From Acholoe squamosa (lineage: Eukaryota > Annelida > Polychaeta > Phyllodocida > Polynoidae), in the NCBI GenBank assembly GCA_949317995.1, contig OX439051.1:42101250-42165249 (forward strand): a stretch of 64,000 bases of DNA, given 5' to 3'. The notes beneath the pieces were generated by a model. It searched no databases. It was not told the DNA's origin and saw only the letters and a list, made by a program, of their open reading frames with translations. Numbering within the stretch: the stretch's first letter is position 1; each line of letters begins with the position of its first letter. This document shows, piece by piece, positions 45,934 to 54,744 of this stretch. The position numbers were made by a program, and so were the translations under genes.

Positions 45934-47250
45934 TCAGTTCATGTGGTAGTCTGTGACAGGAAGACAGTCAGCCGTCAGTTGGATGTTGTTGTCATAGAAG
46001 GAGCACAAGACGGCAGATATGGCATGAGTAGTCGGGGCGGCAAACCTGAGGGAAATGCCCAGCTTTCCTTGCTTGATGAGATTTATATGACTGTCTTCAG
46101 GTGCTCTGTCTGGGGTGAGGTCGAAAACAAAGAAGGAATACCCACCTTTGAAATCTTCCAAAGTTATGCAACAGTCTTGCCCCAAAGCCGACAACCCACT
46201 GTCTATGAACATTTGACTGTAGGCTCTGATGCAGTTGCCTGTTTGGAATTTAGGCTTCAACTCAAACTTCTGATCGTCATATCTCACGCAAATTTCCTTC
46301 ATGTTGAAATGTCTTCAGTTGAAAGGACTTTCTGTCTTAGTCCAAGCAGCTGCTGTTTCCTTTATCATACACAAGACTATCCTGGTGGGGATTTGAGTAG
46401 TGTCAGGTTGAGTCCAACTGTAGTCTTGTGAGCCACCGTCCAAAGTGTGTTTAGTGACTTTACACCTGGCTATGTGATAGTTGAAAGGTCCCCAATGTGG
46501 GTTCCTCACACTGCTGACGTGAGTTTTTATCACCTCGTCGTCGACACTTTTTTGGAGAAGTGACATTTCAGCTTTGGTGATTTTGATCCAGTAGTTTTGA
46601 TCGGCTGCTTGCATCATGTAGTAATTGGGTTGATTCTTTTCGAAGATGAACTTGATTTCACAGTTTGGAGGCAGCACCTTGCACTGTTTGATCAAATCCA
46701 GGTGCGGCCTCATCACTAAGGCATGTTTGTTGCGGGCACTGAATTCTGCTCTCCGTGCCGTCCATCCTGCATTGGCATCCGCTCTGGCTTCCATGTGTCC
46801 ACAGGTGTCTTTCATGTACTTTTGACATCCTTTCAGTCGAGTCTCTTTGTCTTCTTTGTTGCAACAAATTGTGTCCAAAATGTAGGCCTTGAGACCATAG
46901 TCTTCATTGTTGCTGGTGACTTTCTCTCCATTTATGAGCAACTGACAGGATGCAAAGAGAGCGTGTGCCAAGTTGTTGACTGGAGCAGCTTCTATGTCGA
47001 CGGCAAGGTGAGTTGTTCCATCGGCCGCCACGGCTTCCAGTTCCATGTACATCTCAGTTTCTGAGAGGTCTGTGTAAAGGTTGCTTGGTTCAAAGGTGAA
47101 GTCAAATGTTTCAGTGTGTGGAGTAAGGGCATTGTTGGTGGTCTTGGTTATTACTTGACACTTTAAAATGTCCTTTTGAGTGACAGGTAAGGCGTGTAGG
47201 TCTAGTTCTCCTACTGCACATACTTGACCGTTGGGATGAATGAGACTCAT
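45934..47250 (-). pseudogene. P2 major capsid protein region (F54H12.2-like)
   Basis: N-terminal VGELDLHALPVTQKDILKCQ, central IEAAPVNNLAHALF and C-terminal VFDLTPDRAPED.HINLIKQG blocks identify the Polinton double-jelly-roll major capsid protein, in line with P1 24691-25963. P1 and P2 capsids are clearly diverged, so these are two subfamilies rather than a recent duplication. Fossil; not a single open frame. Confidence 0.88.
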
Positions 47251-47252
47251 GA

Positions 47253-47723
47253 CTAGAACAAGGTGTTTCCTCTGCCTTGACCTCTACCTCTGCCTCGTTG
47301 CCCCTTACGTCCTCCACGCTTGCCAGTTGCTCGTCGTTTGGCTGGAGGAGGTCCAGATGTACCTTTTATGTATCCTTGAGCAGAAGAAGCAGCCCTTTTG
47401 AGTAACTGCTTACCTGTTGCTTTGCTTCTCCTAACTACACTTTTCTTGAAACCTTTTCCTGCTACCACATCTGACAACACTCCAGCTCCTGTAGAAAGCA
47501 AGGCTTTACCTGCAGATTTGGCAGCTGAGCATCCTATAGTACTTAAGAGGGGAACAGCTCCTCTCAGTAAACCAGCTATTAACGATCCCAGTCCATGTCC
47601 TCTTTGTCTGCCCCTACCTCTGTATGCTGGTAAAGCGCCGTTCCCAAACTGTGATTTTCTGTAGTATTCAGCATACTGACCCCTAGGGGCCAGGTAGGGA
47701 GGGGTTCCATAGTAGTGAAGCAT
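47253..47723 (-). CDS. P2 pVI/pX-like virion protein
   Basis: 156 residues. It has QFGNGALPAYRGRGRQRGHG, a hydrophobic Gly/Leu/Ala segment (SLIAGLLRGAVPLLSTIG), and a strongly basic RGGRKGQRGRGRGQGRG tail. The stop lies 2 bp from the capsid start. It matches the P1 26017-26460 layout. Probably a DNA-condensing or membrane-active virion component. Confidence 0.7.
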   Translation of the reverse strand: MLHYYGTPPYLAPRGQYAEYYRKSQFGNGALPAYRGRGRQRGHGLGSLIAGLLRGAVPLLSTIGCSAAKSAGKALLSTGAGVLSDVVAGKGFKKSVVRRSKATGKQLLKRAASSAQGYIKGTSGPPPAKRRATGKRGGRKGQRGRGRGQGRGNTLF

Positions 47724-47729
47724 GGTGAT

Positions 47730-49030
47730 ATACCCCTATCCTTGAAGAGGTCTGAAGGCAAGTACCACCGACACTGATCCGCTTTCAAATGGTATCGTTC
47801 CCCAGTCTTGTCTCTTAAGTATATGCCTATCTGTCTGAAGGTGGTTTTAGTGACTAGCAGATATATATGGTTTGCATGTCACCGTTGTAGCGATTTATGT
47901 TGATTTGCCTTAGAAGGGGTGCTTTAGAATCACCCACTAGACTGTGCTTGACTATGTCAGAGTACACGAAAGCACATTGACTTTTCTACTGAAGGTCTAC
48001 TATGTAGAGGCTTTCCGTCTTGCCACTCAGGAAAACACTTCCATCGAAACCTAATTGTTTCCCTAAGTTTTCTGGCAGTTGCATGACAACACCAAAAGGC
48101 AAGGAAATTACACTTTTCATAGTGTATCTGTTGTAGTGAAACACGGTGGCTTTGTTGTTCTTTCTGTAGTTTCTTAGTTTTCTTACCAACATGCTCTGTA
48201 GTTTATTCATGGTCCTGTTTAAGTATCCTATCAACTCTGAGTTGCTTTCCAGGTTGACACCTTCTAAGGCTAACGTTTTGTAGGTGCTCCCTTCCTTGAA
48301 GTAATACTTAGAGAGGAATCTACTTATTTCTTTGAAGCGTGTAGATATTTTCACAGCCTGTAACTGACTGGGAGACAGAGGAGAACATGAGCAGAGTCTG
48401 TGAAGACGGCATTTTCTTCAAAATAAGAAACAGATCTTTTGCCCCTGTCATCCATTGACATCACTTCAACAACAGCTGGTGATATTTCCCTCTTCTCTCT
48501 GCCTGCCGTGTCACATTCCCCCTTATCCTCCTCCTCCTCCTTTTCCTCCTTTTCTGGCGTCGGTTGGTTAGGAGTGAATCCTCCAGATGGCGTCTCAGGC
48601 GCAGCAGCAGGAGGCGGTGAACTTTCACTTTCAGGACCAGCAGGAGGAATGGTTTCAGAAGGTTCCACAGGATCGACATGACGTAGGTTCTTTGTTATTT
48701 TCACTCCTCTTTTCAAAGCAGATTGGGCTTTTAGATTTGACGTAGAGCTTGAAGATCTACTGAAGACACTATGGGCTCCTGGTCTTCCCAGAGGAAAACA
48801 TTTTCTTTTGCGTTTGTTTAATAAAGCTACCACAGTGTGGAGGTTGTTTTTCCCGTCGTTTTCTCCCTCTGCCAAGAGAATGGCTTCTTCTTTGACGTTG
48901 TACCACATGGTAGGACAGGTTATTTCTTGAAGAGCACACTCTAACTGAGTAGGAGAGTTAATGTATTCTGCCAAAATAGTGTTGTAACTTGTTAAAGTGT
49001 TGTCCGGAAACACGTTCATAGACGAGTTGC
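47730..49030 (-). pseudogene. P2 minor capsid (penton-like) protein region
   Basis: Starts with SNSSMNVFPDNTLTSYNTIL and CALQEITCPTMWYN, the conserved N-terminal signature of the Polinton penton-like protein. A long Pro/Glu-rich insertion (about residues 95-165) follows. Later blocks include LPENLGKQLGFDG and TESLYIVDLQ. It pairs in order and position with P1 26471-27513. Fossil. Confidence 0.75.
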
Positions 49031-49101
49031 TAGGTAGAGTATATTTCCTCTGTCCAGTTAGGTTCGTACCCTCTGTTGAATGTTTTCTTTGTTTTCAGCA
49101 T

Positions 49102-49840
49102 TCACACTTGATTTTTTTTCTTCAACTTAAGGACAGGAACTTGTTTCTTTTGAGGTTGATCGTACAACCTGTAAAACAAGACTTCTGAGTTGTCTTTATT
49201 TATGTCTGAAGGGGCAGCTCCTAAGGTTTTGTGGTAAGTTAGATTGTAGGACTTAACCAAGTCAGGCAGCAAGTCAACCCATTTATAGTTATTGAAATGA
49301 GAGAAACATCTCCACATTTTTCCTTGAATAGTAGAGTTGAACCTTTCAGCTAAGGCACACTTCACGTTGTCGTTTTCACCTGTGAAAAAATTGATGTTTT
49401 GATCTTCACAGTGTTTCTTAAAAATTTTGTTGACAAACTCTTTGCCCTTGTCAGTTTGAATTTGTTGAGGTTTTCTTTCTTTGCTCATTTTTTTTAAAGC
49501 CTCTGTCACGTCATCAGCTCTCTTACTTTTCACAGGTTGCCCAAAACCATACCTTGAAAACACATCTATTCCCACTAGGATGTACTTTCCTTTGAAAACT
49601 CTCGCATGTCTATAAGATCAAGTTGCCACTGTTTGTCTATGCCCCATGTTTGTGTTTTTCTTCTAGGAAATCTTCTCTTGTAAGGTTTGTGTCTGGTGTA
49701 TGTGTCTACATCTTCCAATGCTTGTTCTTGAAGTGATGACGTTGAAGTTTAGAAACACTGGTGAAACTTCCAGGTTGTTTAGGATCTGTGTAAAACCTGA
49801 GGACATCTTTCTTCAAAGCCTTGTGCGCCATATCAACTTA
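49102..49840 (-). pseudogene. P2 retrovirus-type integrase
   Basis: The core shows IDVFSRYGFGQPVKSKRADD, IQTDKGKEFVN, then NDNVKCALAERFNSTIQGKM (the D...E spacing of the DDE core) and YHKTLGAAPSDIN. The C-terminal tail is basic. It integrates element DNA with 6-bp duplications, which agrees with ATTTGA at the P2 borders. A chromodomain was not seen. Fossil; the N-terminal region is less clear. Confidence 0.85.
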
Positions 49841-50025
49841 CGTCCAGTTCCTTTTTGACTTACTTTCCTCTTTTTGATAGGGGATGCCCTCTTCAAGGGA
49901 CTGGCAGCAAAAGAAGGACTGTGTCCTACAAAAGCCGACTTGTTTTTGACAAATTTCAAGGTGGGGTTTATCCTTTTAACTGCTCTTATAAAGACCTGGC
50001 TTCCTTTAGGTTGGTCCTTCCTCAA
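49813..50025 (-). CDS. P2 small basic ORF, uncertain
   Basis: About 70 codons, very basic, with a PIKKRKV nuclear-localisation-like motif. It overlaps the integrase and the next gene at its edges and starts at a non-ATG codon if taken alone. It may belong to a neighbour. Confidence 0.25.
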   Translation of the reverse strand: MRKDQPKGSQVFIRAVKRINPTLKFVKNKSAFVGHSPSFAASPLKRASPIKKRKVSQKGTGRKLIWRTRL

Positions 50026-50771
50026 GACTTTGGTCTGGCAGCAAAAGCTAACAAATCTGTTATGTCAGTTCCAGGGACACGCTCCCCATTGACATATATT
50101 TTCCTGTCTCTGTTCCAATTCAATATCTCACTTCCATGACGTGATAATTCTCTGTAGAGTCTTTTAGCAGTCATTCTGTAAGTGGCAGGTATTCTTTCTT
50201 TGATGTCGGCGTCCATACCCACTGTGTTGTCTTTTGCATGAGGTCCAGGTACTTCCCCCCCATTAACTTCATCTACGCTGTCTCCGTCTGAATCGGCAGG
50301 AAGTTGGGGAACATCTCTAGCATCTGTGAAAGTGCCGTCATCGTCGTCATCGTCGGTGTCTTCTAAAGTGTTATTTACACCCCTTGCTGCTGCTGCAGGT
50401 CCTTGTTCTAATCCTCGACCAGGATAGGGTCCTTCCCTACGTTGTCCTAAGGCCTTGGCTTTTTTAGTTAAAATTCCCGACTTTATCATAAGTTGATTGT
50501 ACTGCCTTAACTTGTCCTTCAGTTTGAGGTTAGGAGAGTTAAGCACCTCCTGTGCTTTACTTTGAAGGTGGTTCAGGACCTGAACCAGGCTGGAATCAGG
50601 AGTTAAACCTTCTCTTAAAAGTTGAGTGCTGTAGTACTGGTCTTGAACACTAGGTCCAGGCTGGAGAGGAGACGGAGATGTAGAAGCAGGAGAGGTAGTA
50701 GTAACAGGAGAAGGGTTTTTTTCTCGGGGAACAAGATCCGCCCTTAAGAGGGCCATCCTTGAAGAAGACAT
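50022..50771 (-). CDS. P2 conserved Polinton structural-block protein
   Basis: 249 residues: Ser/Pro/Thr-rich N-terminus, helical YYSTQLLREGLTPDSSLVQV block, acidic DTDDDDDD tract, and a C-terminal IPATYRMTAKRLYREL...INWN-type domain ending in NGERVPGTDITDLLAFA. The same C-terminal domain pattern is frequent in Polintons, and a shorter homolog is in P1 (29357-29950). Function unknown. It lies in the virion-protein block between integrase and the small Gly-rich protein. Confidence 0.65.
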   Translation of the reverse strand: MSSSRMALLRADLVPREKNPSPVTTTSPASTSPSPLQPGPSVQDQYYSTQLLREGLTPDSSLVQVLNHLQSKAQEVLNSPNLKLKDKLRQYNQLMIKSGILTKKAKALGQRREGPYPGRGLEQGPAAAARGVNNTLEDTDDDDDDGTFTDARDVPQLPADSDGDSVDEVNGGEVPGPHAKDNTVGMDADIKERIPATYRMTAKRLYRELSRHGSEILNWNRDRKIYVNGERVPGTDITDLLAFAARPKS

Positions 50772-50775
50772 GATC

Positions 50776-51141
50776 TTATCGACGTGCTCCTATGAGACCT
50801 GTTATCAGCGGTAAGGCTAAACCCAATATGGTTCCCAAGAATCCACCCTTTTGCTCAAAGGTTTTCCTCTTCTGCTTTACGGTAGCCTTGTGCCTAGTCA
50901 CTGCCTTTAGTTCTTTCTTGTAGGGTGTTAGACGTTTAACTGCGTCTGATTCGTTACGCAACAGGTTTTTGTTCATGACATTGACACAAATTTGACTCAT
51001 TAACCTGATGACCTCATCACTCAAGCCTTTCATGATGTGGGAACACTCTCCCGAGGAACATTTGGATATGTGTTTCAACAAGTAGTAATGCATCCTTAAA
51101 AGTTTCAATTTTCCTCCAGCAGTAGATTTTTTGGTCACCAT
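50776..51141 (-). CDS. P2 small protein with Gly/Leu-rich C-terminal anchor
   Basis: 121 residues. The N-terminal half is helical with paired Cys (SKCSSGECSHIM), then a basic linker, then GGFLGTILGLALPLITGLIG as a hydrophobic C-terminal segment. This arrangement recurs in Polintons beside the ATPase and in P1 at 30030-30331. It is probably a membrane-active virion component. It is only 1 bp from the ATPase stop, so the genes form a tight unit. Confidence 0.65.
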   Translation of the reverse strand: MVTKKSTAGGKLKLLRMHYYLLKHISKCSSGECSHIMKGLSDEVIRLMSQICVNVMNKNLLRNESDAVKRLTPYKKELKAVTRHKATVKQKRKTFEQKGGFLGTILGLALPLITGLIGARR

Positions 51142-51142
51142 T

Positions 51143-51832
51143 CTAACGTTTTCTTTTTGAAGCTGAAGCTTTAGGAATGAAAACCAAGGTATTCCAAGGA
51201 GTTGTTATGCTGTTCCTTACCCTCAGCTCGTTAGGTGTGCTCTGCTTAAAGTCCAATAGGATATATGGATATTTCTCTTTGGTTTCTGAGTTATATACCT
51301 CCGTCAGAAAGGATTTTTGTCCAGGAAAGGCCTGTTTGCTGATGTGTCCTATTTGACTCATGTCTCTAGGGTTCTTAAAAACCACTAGGTAGTGTGCATT
51401 TAAGCTCAATGTTCTGAAGGCAGGATTGTTGAAAAACAAGTTTTGTGTTATAAAAATTACACTTAAACTGCGATGGTGTGACCCCACAGTGAAAAGCTTC
51501 ATTATGGTAGGAACGTACCCGGGATCCATAAGGTCGTCTATTATGACCAGTCCATGTTTAGTCACGTCTCTTTTATCCTCAAACAAAAAGTCTTCTGAAA
51601 GAAGACCTTTGTTGAACTTAACTCCCAACTTCACCATTTTGTCAAATCCATCTTGCCATTGACTGTAGCAGTAGTATATGTCATGTATTTTTGGAGTTAC
51701 CATCTCGTCTACACCTTTTATCAACTTGAAAACAAGTTGACTTTTTCCACAAGAAGTAGGTCCAGCTATTATCATAGTGAAGGGACTTTGTAGACGTGGG
51801 TCAAAAATGACCTCCTCTTCCTTGTGATCCAT
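51143..51832 (-). CDS. P2 FtsK/HerA-type packaging ATPase
   Basis: 229 residues, uninterrupted. Walker A AGPTSCGKSQ is at about residues 24-33, Walker B GLVIIDDLMD at about residues 93-102, the VIFITQNLFF sensor region follows, and then FKNPRDMSQIG and LLDFKQSTPNELR. The length and motif order are those of Polinton/adenovirus IVa2-A32-like genome-packaging ATPases. It is the best preserved P2 gene and starts at an ATG at 51832. Confidence 0.9.
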   Translation of the reverse strand: MDHKEEEVIFDPRLQSPFTMIIAGPTSCGKSQLVFKLIKGVDEMVTPKIHDIYYCYSQWQDGFDKMVKLGVKFNKGLLSEDFLFEDKRDVTKHGLVIIDDLMDPGYVPTIMKLFTVGSHHRSLSVIFITQNLFFNNPAFRTLSLNAHYLVVFKNPRDMSQIGHISKQAFPGQKSFLTEVYNSETKEKYPYILLDFKQSTPNELRVRNSITTPWNTLVFIPKASASKRKR

Positions 51833-51849
51833 GTTGGATGAAATCTTAA

Positions 51850-52460
51850 ACCAGAGTGACCAAAGGAGCCACCTTCTCCTCTTTTAAGTCAGGAGAACCC
51901 TCTCTTAAACCTTCCACGTAAAGTGCTACGTCAAAAAGACCCATGTTGTTCAAGACAGCTTGGATGAGATATCTCTCGATGTTTCCACACCATCAAAACT
52001 TCAAAAACAGGATTTGTCACAGCTTTCTTCCCTGGAACAAGGGTGGTTATCACATCAAGTTCATGCTTGCTGAAACCCAGTTGTGTTCCCAATTTTCTCC
52101 AGTCAAGCATCTTTAACTTGTCTGCCAGGTCCACCAACAAAGTTTCAAATTTCCACTCTTCTGGAGGTATTTCACAGTGATCCACTATGTTGTAATACTG
52201 CATGTACCATCTACAGAATTCAGAGAGATCGTAACGACCTATGGCACTTAATGCATGTCTTAAAACCATCCACTTGCAACGCACTTTCTTTCTCTTGATA
52301 TATGCATTTCTCTCCCCATAGAACGAAGAGATGGTGTTTTTTCCATGTAATCCATCAAACTTAGTCTGAGTCCTAAATAAACCCCTAATCGAGGGTAGTC
52401 TTTTTCCGATATTTTTTCACTTATCTTAAATAACAACTCGTCCGAAAGGTTAAACTCCAT
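51850..52460 (-). pseudogene. P2 death-fold (death-domain-like) gene region
   Basis: Starts at the ATG at 52460. Two segments each read like helices 2-4 of a death domain. One is ISEKISEKDYPRLGVYLGLR near the N-terminus. The other is VDLADKLKMLDWRKLGTQLG with FSKHELDVI in the second half, close in wording to FADD-type death domains (.DWRRLARQLKVS...IDSI). Such domains assemble apoptosis and innate-immune signalling complexes. It lies immediately upstream (in transcription) of the ATPase block and has no P1 counterpart. Assignment is from pattern reading only. Fossil. Confidence 0.55.
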
Positions 52461-52479
52461 AGCAGCAAAAAGGTATCCA

Positions 52480-52800
52480 GGAAGTTATGTAGGTAGGTAG
52501 GTAGGTTATGACAGGCTAGAAAGCATACAGTAAACTTATATAGGGTAGGGCAGTGTAGGGTAGGGTAGGTGGGTGGATGGGTTAGGTGGGAGGGTGGGTT
52601 AGGTGGGTTATTTGGGCAGCCAGCCCGGGCCAACAAGCCCCAAACCCCCCATACTTGAGGGGTGCCCCCACCCCCCTACCCCATAGTTTTTTATACCCAC
52701 CCCAACCCATTCCTACCCTACCCTACCCCTACCCTATCCTACCCTATATTACCCTACCCTATTCTACCCTATCCTATATCACCCTACCATACATTCCCCT
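52480..52800. repeat. GGGTA / TACCC inverted low-complexity repeat
   Basis: The left part is G-rich (GTAGGGTAGGGTAGGTGGGT and similar) and the right part C-rich (CCTACCCTACCCCTACCCTA and similar), with GGGCAGCCAGCCCGGGCC between them. Together they can form a hairpin about 300 bp long. It lies between two P2 genes. ORFs across it are artefacts. Confidence 0.75.
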
Positions 52801-52847
52801 CTTTAGGTTTGCCTGTTACATCGTTCTTCATTCGTTTGGATTTGTTA

Positions 52848-53468
52848 TCATGTTGTCTGTAAAGCGAGCTGATTGTGGTGAAAATAGTGAGTAAGGTAGG
52901 TGAGCTGGGTGCACCACATAATCAGATAAGACCACACTTTTTGTCTCTCCTCCACACTGAAACGATCCAGGGACGATAATGGGATGTGAAATATGGGGCA
53001 GGACGAAAACAAAGTTCTGGTTTCTAAGCTCTTAGCTAGAAGGTCCAAAATAGACATGAACAAATCAAGACGATGGTTAAGTTGGCGGGTATTTTGTTTG
53101 GCGTGATGATCTTCTGCCGCTTTCAATGCTTCCAGATGGAAGGGGTTTTTCAGTGGACCCTTTCCCTTTCTTCCATACATCAGGGCATAACCCAAGGTTT
53201 CCACCGCTGAAAATTTTGACAAGTTATGACTCAAAACCATTTTCCTCAAGGTTTTTCTGTCTTTGGATTTAAAACTTGATTCAACTGAAGAAAATACTAA
53301 GTTCAATTGTTTCCGGTGAAGAATAGTTTCTTTGAAGTATTTGCACACATACCTGAAACAGCTTGAAGTGCAACATATAATTTCCTTTCTTTGCCTGACG
53401 TATGTTAGGACTTGAGTGTCGTCGGGGTGACGTTGTTCTAACACACACTGCAGGGAGTAACGCGGCAT
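52848..53468 (-). CDS. P2 hypothetical protein, mostly helical
   Basis: 206 residues with several Cys in the first third (CCTSSCFRYVC), basic and Leu-rich helices, no signal peptide or transmembrane segment obvious. Family not recognised and no P1 counterpart found. It sits between the death-fold gene and the next unknown, in the accessory end of the leftward operon-like block. Confidence 0.45.
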   Translation of the reverse strand: MPRYSLQCVLEQRHPDDTQVLTYVRQRKEIICCTSSCFRYVCKYFKETILHRKQLNLVFSSVESSFKSKDRKTLRKMVLSHNLSKFSAVETLGYALMYGRKGKGPLKNPFHLEALKAAEDHHAKQNTRQLNHRLDLFMSILDLLAKSLETRTLFSSCPIFHIPLSSLDRFSVEERQKVWSYLIMWCTQLTYLTHYFHHNQLALQTT

Positions 53469-53696
53469 GGTAGGACGAAGGTTGATGTATCAAATGATGG
53501 TTTAGTCCCCATTTAACCTTTATAAGAAACCTGTCAGTCTTTCCTTATCGCGCTTTTCTAAAATGATTTATTGCTCAAGGACGAAACAGACGTTAGGGTG
53601 AGTGGCTGAGCATGGTGAAAGAGGGGAAAACATGTAGAAGGGCGGGTTTAGCCCTGGGGCCTTACCCGGAGGATCATCGTTTATTTTTCAGTTTCT

Positions 53697-54407
53697 TTAG
53701 GAGGACCAAAAATGAGATACGGGGTAGGCTGTGACCACCTTGAGCTGACTTTTTTCATGGGAGGCAGTGATTTCAGTTATAACTCTCACAACATGACAGC
53801 ACCCATAGTAATTGTGTCCAATCTCTGTCCTGAATCCTCTTTCATAGAAAATTTTTGTACCTACAGAGTGTGTAATTTTGTCTGGGTGAAGTAAAGTGGC
53901 TTTAATTAAAGCCTTCACCATAGTAGAATCGATGAAAACTGAATTACCAGGTCCTCCCCCAAAAGGTTGATCCCTTAGAAAAAAGGGTTTTTGTCTGTCA
54001 AAGATGAATTTTTTTGAACTTCCAGACAAAATAGAATGCCTTGACATTAAGTGTACCATGGCACCATGTCCCAAAAGAACACCTGAAAAAAAACTTTCCC
54101 CATCTTCTGAGATAAGTTTTTTCACAGAGGGTCCACTGGGAACCAATGCAGTGGTTTGGTTGTGCAAGAAGCATTGTCTAAAGTTATAGTTAGGAGGGAT
54201 GTAAAGATCCCTGTTGAAATTTTCAGGACAGAATTTCCACACAGCCCAAACCTTACCTTCTTCTACGCCCCTCCTAATGTCTGAAATAAACACCTCCTGA
54301 TGCCTTTTGTGACCAACGGTCAAGGACAAAGGCAAAGGACAAAAGTAAGCCATGTCTGCTTGAGAGAAGCTCGTTTTGAAAAATGACGAATGGTCTGCGT
54401 TAATCAC
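53697..54407 (-). CDS. P2 hypothetical protein
   Basis: 236 residues, uninterrupted, first gene of the leftward block. The C-terminal about 90 residues (MVKALIKATLLHPDKIT, then an RVITE strand and VVTAYPV) look like an alpha/beta fold. They faintly recall the RNase-like BECR superfamily, but no catalytic set could be confirmed. The N-terminal half is unlike anything I recognise. No P1 counterpart. Confidence 0.45.
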   Translation of the reverse strand: MINADHSSFFKTSFSQADMAYFCPLPLSLTVGHKRHQEVFISDIRRGVEEGKVWAVWKFCPENFNRDLYIPPNYNFRQCFLHNQTTALVPSGPSVKKLISEDGESFFSGVLLGHGAMVHLMSRHSILSGSSKKFIFDRQKPFFLRDQPFGGGPGNSVFIDSTMVKALIKATLLHPDKITHSVGTKIFYERGFRTEIGHNYYGCCHVVRVITEITASHEKSQLKVVTAYPVSHFWSS

Positions 54408-54744
54408 AAAACGGTTACAGCCAGATTTGTCTTACATGCCGAACGCTGAACATTGACTGAGCGTTATCACGGTTTTTAATTGAGTTCAGTTTATTACTTT
54501 TTTACCCAAACAACGCTGTCTGAGCGTAACACATACTATGAATGGAAAAGCAAGGTTATCTCGTGGTCGTGGTTGTACGTTATCTGAACGACAAGGGAAC
54601 GTCCCAGGATCGTATCAGGATAGTTACTATAAAGAAGGATTGAGCTGCTCGGTCTTCATCAAACCTTTTCTGACGTTTGTCTGCTGTTCGCCATCCTGCT
54701 CCTGCACCTTCCAGCCCTGCAACCTTTTCATCTGAAGGAGGACA
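54408..54744. promoter_or_regulatory. P2 divergent intergenic region
   Basis: Lies between the leftward block (start 54407) and the rightward block (start 54745). It contains ACTATAAAGAAGG at about 54627-54639 on the plus strand, about 110 bp before the SUMO-motif ORF. CTGAGCGT words repeat (54456, 54519) and CTGAACG occurs (54582). Position makes it the likely shared promoter; the individual elements are inference. Confidence 0.5.

Noticed and set aside
52421-52894. ORFs rich in Pro/Tyr/Leu on both strands
   Set aside because: Translations of the TACCC/GGGTA low-complexity hairpin.
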